Below are positions 9,446-18,675 of a stretch of 24,379 nucleotides of DNA, in pieces (the first letter of the stretch is position 1; the number at the start of each line of letters is the position of its first letter). Both the position numbers and the translations under genes were made by a program. Below the pieces are notes generated by a model. The model was not told where the DNA came from, did not search any database, and saw only the letters and a program-made list of their open reading frames with translations. Location: the NCBI GenBank assembly GCA_030560485.1, contig JAKTTS010000218.1, forward strand, positions 1 through 24,379. Reading direction: 5' to 3'. This DNA is from Ascoidea tarda (nom. inval.) (lineage: Eukaryota; Ascomycota; Saccharomycetes; Ascoideales; Ascoideaceae).

Positions 9446-12400
9446 ACTGCCTGCTTTTATCACAGCAAGTAGAGAAGCATGTGTCATTATTGATTAGCAT
9501 ACCCACTACTATTTGAGGTCTATTTATAGGACTGGTTTTCAATTTTCTTTTGCTTTATAACAAGATTCACTCAATTGAAGACAGTTTATCATTCATTTGT
9601 TTTTGAAAATGACCTTCCTGCTTACTGAATGGAAAGTTGTGATTGAGTTTTCATTTGATTCAAATGATTGTTTTTTCCAGTAGATTCAATGGGTTCCCAA
9701 CTGCCAGTTGCCAGTTTGGAAACAATACAAACCTATAAGCAGTTGGCGCAAAAATAGATCTGAATGACTAACATCTATCTTAGAACAAATTCTAATTACT
9801 TTAGTTCTTTAAAAAGTCTTCTTTTTATAGAATATTATCTAAAAACAAAGTTTGTCCATGGATCTATCCAACGCACTCAAAATTTTTTTAGTGTATTTGT
9901 AATCAGCCAACTAAGCTCCCAACCAGCAGAATCAACTCAAGTTTCCAATGACTCGTTCCCAAGAGTCCCCTAGCTCCAGTCAAACAATCCATCTCAATTT
10001 GCTCTCTCTCATTACTCCTCTTCTTTTCGACTGTTCTGTTCTGTTCTTTTTCAAACAGCCGTTTTGCGTTTCTCAAAAAAGCTGTTTATGCATACAAACG
10101 CATAGTTAGCATGAATAACACATATTCACGCAAGTCTCTGCATGCCTAAGTTTTGTCTTGTTCTTGTTTTTATATCAAATTTTTCATTCAACATGATATT
10201 TATCACTGAATGGGCAACTTTTCTTGTTCGATTGAGAGCGATGGTGGATCATAAAACACTGTTTATGCCAAACATTGCTCTAACCATCAATTCCATGATT
10301 AGGCGTTCTTGCAATTTCCACCCACAAAAATAAATCGCTATCGCTTTAACTTTTAGTCCTCCATTTACTAGCAGCCAGTTTAACACCCTTTACAAATCTG
10401 TTGAAACAAATAGCCAATGACAAATATAAACATGTATTTTAACTTTTAAACTTTGAATAATGGGTTTCCTTTTTAATTTTGATATGGTTATCGTTTCTTT
10501 CAGATTTCTTGATGAATTTTTCATTCATCTACCAAACAACAAATTTTTTTGTTGAGTCACAAATTACTTGTGCTGCAATGCCTAAAGTTTTCAAATAACA
10601 AGCTTTTTTTGCTCTTAAAAATTAGCAATATAAATAAAAAATTTAACTAAAAATGATTTATATTTTAATCTTCACAATATTGGTTCAGCCTTTCATAACT
10701 ATACACAAGAATTGAAGAAAAATTAATCTATTTATTAAATCTATCAAAGAAAACCATTAGATTTGTCTCCCCTCTTGTTGAAAAATTCTAATTTTCTACT
10801 CACAATATTAATTAAATAATTGAAAATTGAAGAGATCACTTTCTTCATATACTAAAAACAACAAATCCCTTTTTTTTCTACTTATGGTTTGATTTTTCTT
10901 AGCTCACTTTATCGTGAAACATCATGATTCTGCTTATATTTAATTGTTTCTAACTATTTAGATCTAATGATTAATATTAAAACCGAATAAAGGAGTTTGT
11001 TGCAAAATTAATTAAATTAAACCTAAGATCCATTCATACCAAAAAACATTAATTTACTGTCTATAATGCTGAATCCTTACTCTTTAAATCGTTTAAAGTA
11101 TATGGTCTGAATAATAGGTGAACCTTTTAGCTTTTTCATATTTCCTCACCTCATTCTCATAAAACTGCAAACAAGAAAAACAATCACAGCTGAGATTCAA
11201 ATTTATCTAAAATTCAAATAATTTGAATAAAATAAACCGAAATAGATTGGTTTGAGGTGACTAATGCAAAAACTTTCAAACTTCAAATATTTCTGGAAAA
11301 CTTCCTATCATATTAAACATGGTAAATGAGGCTTTCATAAAAGGTGGCCTTTCCCTTACTGATTTAAAGTGTTTTATTTGAAGTAAAAACAAAATTATAT
11401 TTTATGATATATCATCAAGTCCCAAAAAGTCAATTTTATTTCTCAATTTATTGGTATAACTTTGTTGGAAAGACATATTTGTTTACTTAAAGGTCATACG
11501 TTAGACATGTCTACCTCTTCCTTCTAAAAAATTAAGAGCAAGCATCATCCAATTTACTGTTTTATAAACCAGAAATCATGTATCTGGGACCTTGAATAAT
11601 TGCAAGCAGACTCAAAGCCCTTCAAATTCACCGAAACTTATCTACAGAAATAAACTATCCTGCTGTTGCTTTTGAGCCCCAAAAACTAAAATCTGTCTCA
11701 TAAGCAACCCACCCATCAACCAAAATTTTTGAGCTAAAGTTGTTGAAACCATTGAATTTGGATTATAAAAATTCCAAAGAAACACTAGCTTGAAATTTGG
11801 TTCAAAAATTTTGAATCAATTGAGCAAGCGTTGGGAAGTGAGATGTTATCAATCGAGGTTATAATGAATTGATTATACAATAAATTTGAAAATGTATCCA
11901 TATGTATTGATAGGTATCTATTTCAGTGGGTTTAAAACAATGTCAATCCCTGAATAAATTTACGTTAATTAAAGTTTAAACAGATATGACAAACCGTTTT
12001 TTTCCATTAATTTGCAAAACTCATCTTCGAAAAAATCAAAATATGTTTTTCCTAGTTTGGAAATCTCAGGTCTCTGATTTGAAAAGCAGTAAAGGATAAA
12101 CAAAAGTTTACTACGGAATCAAGGAATAGCATTAACATATTAAACCAAAATAAGTTAATTTTAGCAACAATTATCAGCTTAATTTTTTCAAAACTACTCC
12201 TGGGAGTTGTCAATATAATCGAAAGGTTTTTGAGTTGTTGTTTTGTCAAGCCAGTTGTAAATTAGTTAAAAGTATTTTCTTTAAACGTTCTATAAGCCGG
12301 TATTTATAATGTATTGATGACAACTTCAGCTAGTTATTTACAATTTTTTTTGATTTTAATTCAAAAAATTGACATTTTTCGCATTTGGTTTTTCTAAATT

Positions 12401-13029
12401 TGGCAATTGGTATAAAAAATTTTCTTTCGATCTATTGTAATGATTCAAAGGAGTCAAAAGTTAAAAATGCAGTGATGTGTTCGATATAACCACCCAAAAT
12501 AAGTGAAACGAGGTCTTACATTCTGCGATTGTTTCAAATCCATTCTTTTTATGGTTATTGAAAATAAAAATGCAAACCCCATAAACGCAGACAGGTGAAG
12601 GTGTATCATTTTATAAATTACTGACAGATAAAAACTACTAAAGCTTTTGGTAGTGTTATTATTGTTATTAAGGAAAATGAATACAAGCAAATTATACTTA
12701 CCACCAATTGACAAGAACAATAAAGATTACATAATTCTTAAATTGATAAATGAGCTTTATGTGGAATGGAGGTTTTATTTTTTACATTTATGCAGTGACT
12801 ACAGTACTTTAAAGTAAATATATTCTAATACAGCAGATAATAAATAAAACAAGTTAAATGATTCAATTTAGAGACCATCTGTATGGAAGATGTAAGTAAC
12901 TGTATAGGCGAAACTGTATTGTGAACAGAGAAAGAATTGAAAGAAAACAAATTAAGAATGGAGTCATAAGAGTTAGAAAATGTCAAGAAGGATATTAATT
13001 AAATGGGTTTTGTGGGTTAAGTTTTCTTT
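9446..13029. other. Long spacer (3.6 kb) without a supported gene
   Basis: No ORF above about 70 codons that starts with ATG and looks like protein is seen on either strand. The left part (9700-10330) is mixed in composition, with a pyrimidine-rich CTCTCTC...TTCTTTTC stretch near 9995-10050 and one CCCCT stress-element-like word near 9966. From 10330 to 12950 the DNA is AT-rich. It holds short dyads, for example ATTCAAAT-A-ATTTGAAT at 11212-11228 and TTCAAAA-A-TTTTGAA near 11801-11815. The right end is the AVT7-like 3' region. A decayed gene, a non-coding RNA or a structural chromosomal site cannot be excluded, but I see no positive evidence for any of them. Confidence 0.5.
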
Positions 13030-14430
13030 TCAGCTATCATTGTCAATAAACAAAGTAGCAGTAACACATAGGACCATCACAATTATACCCCAAATTGATA
13101 GGAGTAAACTTGCATATTTTAACCATTTTCCGTTATAATCTGAAGATAAAGAGAAATTATTTGGCAATAATAATTCAGTATGATTGTTTCCTAGTAGTTT
13201 ATAACCAAATAAGCCAGGTAAAATGAAAGAAATAGCCGTTGAACCGGTTGCCCCGACTAAGGATAGGACTAAAGCAAACGAATTGATTGAGATTGCTAAA
13301 AGATATGAAGCAACAAGAAGCAAAGAAGTTATAATTATGAAAATCAAGTTTGAAAAAGGAACTACTGAAGGATCTAGATCGCTTTCATCATCATTATCAT
13401 CATTACTAGTGTTGGTGTTACTATCATTAGGAGAAGTAAGATTATTGTCAGTATCATTTGCTGAAGAATTACCATTCAATAAAGGAGAGGTTTCATTAAA
13501 TTTTGTTGTATTTTTGGGTTTTTTGGTTGAAAAGTAATTGATTTTGATCCAGTGGTAGATATTGTTGACGCTTATTCGGCATGGGTGGAACATCAAAGGA
13601 AATGATAAGATGACCATTAGTGATAAAGCGAATCTGGCAAGTCTAATGGAGTAAGAATCAGGATACATTAGAAGAACATTGCCCTTGACATTGTTACCGA
13701 ATGTTAGGTAGCCTGAGATACCAGTTATAAAGAAAATTGCGGTTGAGATTAAAATGACAACTTTGACTATGTAAGATAGATTTTTTATAGATTTATTTGA
13801 AGATTCGTTGATTAAGGAGTACATGTTTTGATGGCCGGTATAAGCAAAAATGATGATCGAAAAAGTTGATAAGATGGAAGATAGATTTAATGGTTTGAAG
13901 TAGTTGATTTCGCCTTTCAAATCTTGTGGAATATCATTGAATAAAAAATGAAGAAAAACTAAGATGATAATGTAGGATAAGGATATTAAACCAATGATTG
14001 AGGTGTATTTCAAAGAGTCTAATTTTTTTAAAAAAGAAAGAGGACAAATTAAAATTGAAGATACTAAGATTGCAGAGGTTCTTGATAAGTGATTTGAGGA
14101 TAAACCAGGCAACAAGTCACCAATTATTATAAGGTAAGATAAACCAACACCAAAGCATTGAATGGCTATAGCGAAATCAAAAATGACGCTTAATTTTGGA
14201 TAAGTTATTGAACAGATGGCAAAAAAAGTAGCATTTCCATCAGGAACATATTTTGAGGTTCTGGCTTGTAGGTATAAACCGAAACCAGATGTTACTGAGG
14301 CCAATAGTATAATTAGGATTCCAAAAAAAAGACCATCAGCTCTGAAAGCAAATGGCATGGCCAAGGCCCCAGCACCAACAACAGTTTTGGTCAAACTTAT
14401 TATGGAGGATTTGGTGCTAGCTTGTATCAT
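13030..14430 (-). CDS. AVT7: Avt7-like vacuolar amino-acid transporter (AAAP family)
   Basis: This gene encodes 466 residues from the ATG at 14430. The frame is open 12 codons further but reaches only a TTG at 14466, so the ATG is the start. The AAAP signature TVVGAGALAMPFAF is near the N-terminus, followed by about 11 hydrophobic segments. Stretches matching Saccharomyces Avt7 include QCFGVGLSYLIIIGDLLPGL, FKKLDSLKY-type, LSTFSIIIFAYTG, GISGYLTFGN, LSFPLMFHPCRI and ALVLSLVGATGSTAISFILPG. Avt5, Avt6 and Avt7 form one clade. Avt7 exports neutral amino acids such as glutamine and proline from the vacuole, and Avt6 exports acidic ones. Similarity by eye is closest to Avt7, but the paralogue is not certain. 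A hydrophilic Asn/Asp/Ser loop (about residues 320-357) lies in the last third, where Avt7 also has a long loop. Confidence 0.9.
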   Translation of the reverse strand: MIQASTKSSIISLTKTVVGAGALAMPFAFRADGLFFGILIILLASVTSGFGLYLQARTSKYVPDGNATFFAICSITYPKLSVIFDFAIAIQCFGVGLSYLIIIGDLLPGLSSNHLSRTSAILVSSILICPLSFLKKLDSLKYTSIIGLISLSYIIILVFLHFLFNDIPQDLKGEINYFKPLNLSSILSTFSIIIFAYTGHQNMYSLINESSNKSIKNLSYIVKVVILISTAIFFITGISGYLTFGNNVKGNVLLMYPDSYSIRLARFALSLMVILSFPLMFHPCRISVNNIYHWIKINYFSTKKPKNTTKFNETSPLLNGNSSANDTDNNLTSPNDSNTNTSNDDNDDESDLDPSVVPFSNLIFIIITSLLLVASYLLAISINSFALVLSLVGATGSTAISFILPGLFGYKLLGNNHTELLLPNNFSLSSDYNGKWLKYASLLLSIWGIIVMVLCVTATLFIDNDS

Positions 14431-14609
14431 TGTTGATTTTATACAGATGTCTTCCCAAGGTGACAAGTGCTAAACAGACAGAAAATCAGTGGACAGGCAA
14501 TAACCAAGCAAAAGATTGATAAACACCAAAAGAAAACTGAGTTTGAGACAGAAAGTTGATACAAATTGGTTATAGATGACTTGTAAGAAAAAAGAACACA
14601 GCGAGCAAG

Positions 14610-14617
14610 CTTTTATA
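14610..14617 (-). promoter_or_regulatory. Putative TATA box of the AVT7-like gene
   Basis: TATAAAAG on the sense strand, about 185 bp upstream of the ATG at 14430. It is a strong match to the TATA consensus at a usual yeast distance. Confidence 0.5.
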
Positions 14618-14906
14618 TGAAGGAAAGAAAAATAAAAGGAAAAGAAGAAGGCAAAAGAGCAAAGACAATAAAGGACTTCATCTACAAAACGTAAAGAAAC
14701 CAGGGAGAGCTAAGCAGGCATTTCGTGCCATGTCCTTATCAGCGAATAAGACTGATCAATAATACCCAAAATATCACTCATTTATTTGCAATCGAAGCTG
14801 ATCTCGTCGGCAAAACCCAAACGGGCGGGCACGGCGAGCCGCGGCGGGTTTATACGCGGATTTCACGCAAGGGAGATAGTCACATGTTTATAAAAACAAA
14901 AGATTC

Positions 14907-14912
14907 AAAAAA
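14907..14912 (-). terminator. Pol III terminator of tRNA-Ser(GCT)
   Basis: Six T residues on the tRNA sense strand lie 2 nt after the discriminator base. This is a usual RNA polymerase III stop. A second T5 run lies slightly further on. Confidence 0.8.
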
Positions 14913-14914
14913 GT

Positions 14915-15015
14915 CGTTACAGACAGGATTCGAACCTGCGAAGGAAATCCCAATGCCTTAGCTGCTGACTACTAGTACTAGCAGGGCATCGCCTTAACCA
15001 CTCGGCCACTGTAAC
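14915..15015 (-). tRNA. tRNA-Ser(GCT) with a 20-nt intron
   Basis: Reading the minus strand, GTTACAG pairs with CTGTAAC for the 7-bp acceptor. The D arm is GCC-GAGTGGTTAA-GGC (box A: TGGCCGAGTGG), the anticodon stem is ATGCC/GGCAT, and the loop is CTGCTA plus A, with anticodon GCT at 14980-14982. A long class II variable arm is formed by GGGA/TCCT. The T arm is GCAGG-TTCGAAT-CCTGT (box B: GGTTCGAATCC) and the discriminator is G. The intron at 14959-14978 follows position 37 and contains CAGCAG, which can pair with the CTGCT of the anticodon region, as in other yeast tRNA introns. The mature tRNA is 81 nt before CCA addition. Saccharomyces tRNA-Ser(GCT) also carries an intron at this site. Confidence 0.95.
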
Positions 15016-15540
15016 TGAGATATTACACTGGGTTTTAGATATTTACTAAGTAATATTTTTGTTTTTATTCTTTATTTGCTTCACACTTTTTGTTACACAT
15101 TTTTTCACTAAAATGATGGCATAATTAATCAATTGATTTACCAATACTATATGATATTTACTCCTATTCATTCAATTCATTGGCATTTTTTGCTTTCGAA
15201 GTACTAACGTCGCTATTTTTGGACTGTCACTGTGCTTTCTGAATCTAACGCAATTTTTCATTTAAGTTCAATTTTGTTTTCAAATGGTTAATCCTGAATT
15301 TGCACCACCCAATCTCAATATGGGTTTCCACATTTTGCTGCTAAAACGACTGCAAACCTTTGTTGGTTAAATTCATTTTTTAGTAGTCTATGAGTTGAAC
15401 AATGCAATAAATTAACATAATAATATCTGGCTGCTATCTTCTCAATCGCTTGGTTCTTTTGTATTTGTAGTTTATGTTTTAATTCGCCATTGTGAAATTT
15501 AATGAATAGTTGGGTTTAAATTATAAGTGAAAATAATTTT
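15016..15540. other. AT-rich spacer beyond the tRNA 5' end
   Basis: No gene is supported. Isolated words of note on the plus strand are a perfect TACTAAC (15202-15208) without a convincing 5' splice site nearby, ATTTTTGG (about 15213-15220), which fits an Sm-site core, and TGCACCACC (15301-15309), the same half-site seen upstream of RCK2. None is enough to call an intron or an snRNA. Confidence 0.4.
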
Positions 15541-15544
15541 TTTT

Positions 15545-15656
15545 TGTGTGTGTGGGTGGGTGTGGTTTCATAGCACACTATAGGTTATACTTGATGATAG
15601 ATATCTATTTTCATAGTGCGTTATTTTGCCATATCCCCCAAAACCCTTGGGATATG
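15545..15656 (-). other. Telomere-like TG tract flanked by hairpins; possible telomerase RNA template or Rap1 site
   Basis: The plus strand has a 21-nt irregular TG1-3 tract (15545-15565). Read on the minus strand it is C-rich (CCACACCCACCCACACAC). Immediately 5' of it on that strand, GCACTAT (15619-15613) can pair with ATAGTGTGC (15581-15573), giving a 7-bp stem with a 2-nt bulge that ends 7 nt before the C-rich tract. Further 5' there is a perfect 8-bp stem, CATATCCC/GGGATATG (15630-15656). A hairpin directly 5' of a C-rich template is the layout of the template boundary element in budding-yeast telomerase RNAs. TGTGTGGGTGG is also near the Rap1 consensus. I saw no Sm site between here and the tRNA on the minus strand, which weakens the RNA reading. 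Confidence 0.3.
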
Positions 15657-15878
15657 TTTTCAATTTCAATTATGAGATTATTACATTATGAGATTAGAAA
15701 ATCATGAGTGGTTTTATTTCAAGTTTTTCAAAGCTGAATCTTTATTATTGAAATTAAGTTGGAAGCTATTGAAAGAATCTTATTAGAATTCGTATCTTAG
15801 GGTATGATTTGCATAAATAATAAATCTTAATAACTACCGAAGATCATCCTATTAACAAATGTTTAAACTGTAAAAGAA

Positions 15879-16070
15879 ATGGATAAAAAAACAACCAAAC
15901 AAAAAAAAAACCAACAAGAATCAAATGAAAACAACCCAGAATATCAAAATACTTTATGGTTCTTCACTTGTGTTCTGCTGTCGTTTCTATGTCTTCAGTT
16001 CTTATTCTTAGAATTGGTTGAAAACTGGTCAAGAACCTTTCCAAAGAAAAAAAAAATTCATACAGTCTAA
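15879..16070 (+). CDS. Possible small single-pass membrane protein (weak)
   Basis: A 63-codon ATG frame. The first 20 residues are Lys/Gln/Asn-rich, then comes one hydrophobic segment (about residues 25-46, LWFFTCVLLSFLCLQFLFLELV), followed by a basic tail with KKKKIH. I do not recognise it. The overall form is that of a tail-basic small membrane protein, but AT-rich DNA makes such frames by chance. The TG-rich, Rap1-like tract lies about 310 bp upstream, which is a usual distance for a Rap1 activating site. No clear TATA box is seen. Confidence 0.2.
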   Translation: MDKKTTKQKKNQQESNENNPEYQNTLWFFTCVLLSFLCLQFLFLELVENWSRTFPKKKKIHTV

Positions 16071-16162
16071 ACAATATATACATAAACTGATATTTAATTA
16101 TAAAAGGGTAAACATAAACATAAAAAGACAAAGATAAAGATAAACTATAATATAAAATTGAA

Positions 16163-16206
16163 CAATTCAATTCAATTCAATTCAATTCAATTCAATTCAA
16201 TTCAAT
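16163..16206 (+). repeat. (CAATT)n pentamer array, about 9 units
   Basis: Eight exact CAATT units and a partial ninth. A shorter array of the same pentamer occurs at 18599-18620, so this pentamer is favoured in the region. Confidence 0.9.
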
Positions 16207-16341
16207 CCAGACTTCAGAATAAAATCTAAATATATTCTTTCTGTATAGTCGTAGTTCTGGCGATTTAAACTATTTAAAAGAATATTATTAGTATCAGAAA
16301 TCCCACTGATACGTTTACATTAATCTTGTAGTATTCAATAG

Positions 16342-16379
16342 TAATAATAATAATAATAATGATAATAATAATAATAATG

Positions 16380-16410
<31 letters not shown>
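16342..16410 (+). repeat. (TAA)n microsatellite with GAT interruptions
   Basis: Imperfect trinucleotide array of TAA/AAT units broken twice by GAT. No open reading frame that uses it is seen, unlike the Asn-coding arrays in KCS1 and ICE2. Confidence 0.85.
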
Positions 16411-16412
<2 letters not shown>

Positions 16413-16473
16413 TTAAAACTAAAATCTTGAAGTAAATAAACTGAGCAAATGAGATTAAAAATTACAATTGTTG

Positions 16474-16501
16474 ATTCTAACTAGTTGGAACTAGTTAGAA
16501 T
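16474..16501. repeat. Perfect 28-bp palindrome (13-bp arms, GG centre)
   Basis: ATTCTAACTAGTT, GG, AACTAGTTAGAAT. The arms are exact over 13 bp with a 2-bp centre. As DNA it could extrude a cruciform or bind a dimer. As RNA it would form a long hairpin only if the loop opened by one or two pairs. It lies in a gene-free stretch and belongs to no recognised element. Confidence 0.85.
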
Positions 16502-17179
16502 TATTCGTCATTCAAAATACTAATATTTGGTAACTATATCAATAGGAAAAACAAAAAAATGATTATATCTAAATGCCAACAAATATTTACGACCAAAACT
16601 TTTGCAATTATTATTTGAATTACTATTCCAGTTTTCGTTAGCAACTATAATCCCCCTTTTTAGGTATCATTGACATCCTCTACAATTTTTAGACAACGAG
16701 TCAATTTCAAATTGATAAATTAATTGAAAATAACAAACAAAAAACTGTTAGTGTCTCATATTTTTTATTTTCATCTGTTCATCTTCTCTTATTTCTGGTG
16801 TATTAGTTTTCGTTTTTCAGTCAAATTTTATCATTCTCATATAATAACTTGACATGAAGAGTACACCGGATACCCCAGTGGTTTCATTGCCAATTTCAAC
16901 TGAATTTTCGATTTTGATTATCCAGTAGCCAAAAAAATTTCCTAAAAATTAGAATTTATTTACTCATATTAGCCAAAATTTTAAAGTAACTCAATCATCT
17001 AATATGAACGGTTTTTAGTTTTTAGTTTTGGTGAAAATGGCCCTCATTTTAATGGTGATTTTTAATCTCCTAGGTGTCGTGAGAATTTCATTTGTAATTA
17101 ATTACAGTTTGAGACTTATTCTGAGACTTGAAGTGGTTGCTGGAAGAGAAACCAAATCAATTCAATCGCAGTAGTCTTC
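16502..17179. other. AT-rich spacer
   Basis: No supported gene. A short ATG frame at 16854 (MKSTPDTPVVSLPISTEF and a few more residues) looks protein-like but stops after 24 codons with no clear splice donor. On the minus strand, 16930-16940 reads AATTTTTTTGG, a loose Sm-like word. Confidence 0.35.
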
Positions 17180-17700
17180 ATTCATCACTTGATGATTCTC
17201 TCCCAGCCAGACACATTGCTATCTTCCAGCAGTGGAAACTGCTTTCCATGCTGCTGCTTCCTCACCCCCACTCCAAACACTTTTTCACTCAGAGTATGGT
17301 CTAAGTTGCGCCAATTCGATCCCAAACCCACTTATTCCTCCAGAGCCTGTTCCAAAACTGCCCTTTTTGCCCCAACTCACCCATTGTCGCAGCAGTTACC
17401 CTGCCTTTTCTTCATAGTGCACCCGCACGCAAATCAGCGCAGCGGGTAACACCCACGCTAATACGTCCCTCAGCGATCTGCTTCTCCTGGAGAAAGTCTG
17501 GGGAAGTTTTGCTGATACCTTCGTGAAACTTTGCTGAAACCCAGTCGATGTTTGGCTCGAAATCTGCTCAAATTCCAACACAGGGCTGGCAGCAATGGTG
17601 CTCGCGATGGATCTGGTGTGGAGTGGGTGTTTGGGCTCAATAATAGACTATTGTCACGTAGGAGGAGTTAACACTTACATATCTTGGGCAACATTAGCTT
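17180..17700. promoter_or_regulatory. GC-rich patch without an assigned gene
   Basis: The composition changes sharply from the AT-rich flanks, with CCCCACTCC, GCGCAGCGGGTAACACCC and TCTGGGGAAG-type words. All other patches of this sort in the window lie 0.3-1 kb upstream of a recognised gene start. That pattern suggests this one serves an unrecognised transcript: leftward toward 16.9-15.1 kb, rightward toward the small ORF at 18676, or both. Frames at 17189-17449 (plus) and 17396-17581 (minus, GTG start) show no family features. Confidence 0.35.
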
Positions 17701-18675
17701 TGGGATCGATTTCCATGCTGTTTGATGTGTTTTCTAGATCGAATCATATTTCATTTTAGCATCATATTTGCCAAAGTTATGAGCTGCAAATGTCCTTGAT
17801 TGGCTGTCCAACCTCTTGGATTTCTTAAACACCTAAACTTTGTGGGTTTGGTATTTTTAAATGCTACATGAATAAGTGGTTTGTTTGAACCAGTTTGATT
17901 TCATACGCAATTATTCTAAAACAGTTTTTTCAAATACCTTTTATTAGATTGTTTTCTTTTTCGTTACCAGTTTGTTTTTAAAGTTTCCTTTATTTGAATT
18001 GCCTATATTTTTCCTCTTGTTTCTTTTTCACAATTTTTCATTTCAGAACGCAATATTTATTGAATTCAGAAACATTAATTGCATATTAGAATAGAATTGA
18101 GATGAAAAATTTGCTTTAGATTTAGGATTTCGTTTTGATTTAGTTTCTACCTCTACCTTATTGTACAGATTTGTTGATATGAAGTGTCAAATCAACAAAA
18201 AGTGGAAGCAGTGAAAAATTGAAAACATAAATTGCTAAAAGTTTAGAAAATCTTTCAATATTTTTATGTTTTGTTTGCAAAAATCTCTTGCTATAGAAAA
18301 AAAATAACTCTATTAAAAATAACAAGAAATGAAACCAAAAAAAAATAATTTTTTTATCATTTTCCTTTCTTTTCTTTTCCTTTTTTTTCTTTTCTTTTCT
18401 ATCCTCCCCTTGAACTTAATCTACACTAAGACTATACTATTGAATAAGGTATCAAGATGAAAAATTGATCCAAAATTAATAAAGAGTTTTCCTATATAAA
18501 TAGTTGGATTATTCCAATGATTAAATCAGATGAAAGTTAATTATACTCGATAGATTTGAATCAATTAAAAGAATTGCAAATTTTCAATAAAGATTACATT
18601 CAATTCAATTCAATTCAATTGTATTAAAATTTCAATTATAATTATAACTATTATAATCTTTAAAATATAATAACA
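17701..18675. other. AT-rich spacer upstream of the 18676 small ORF
   Basis: No supported gene. It contains poly-pyrimidine CTTTT pentamers (18363-18401), a poly-A/T stretch near 18297-18356 and a CAATT array at 18599-18620. A 13-codon minus-strand ATG frame (17716 leftward) runs into GTAAGT (see findings). Confidence 0.4.
18493..18502 (+). promoter_or_regulatory. TATA box upstream of the 18676 small ORF
   Basis: TATATAAATA is a very good TATA match 183 bp before the ATG at 18676. The distance agrees with those seen for the AVT7-like gene (about 185 bp) and RCK2 (about 230 bp). This is the main support that the small ORF, or a transcript over it, is real. Confidence 0.45.

Larger units (their letters stand above)
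14431..14914. other. Upstream region of the AVT7-like gene with GC-rich patch
   Basis: The first 250 bp are purine-rich (AAAAGAAAG-type runs) and contain the TATA-like site. About 14800-14880 is GC-rich, with CGGGCGGGCACGGCGAGCCG and GCGGATTTCACGC words, and is the probable upstream control region. The tRNA gene begins directly beyond. A plus-strand frame at 14725-14961 runs into the tRNA and is not supported. Confidence 0.5.

Noticed and set aside
14431-14466. Twelve extra N-terminal codons for the AVT7-like protein
   Set aside because: The frame upstream of 14430 begins at TTG, with no ATG. The signature of the family starts soon after the ATG at 14430.
15202-15220. TACTAAC and ATTTTTGG as signs of a plus-strand intron or snRNA
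   Set aside because: No GTATGT or GTAAGT donor lies at a usual distance upstream, no open exon follows, and no U1, U2, U4 or U5 core sequence is seen near the Sm-like word.
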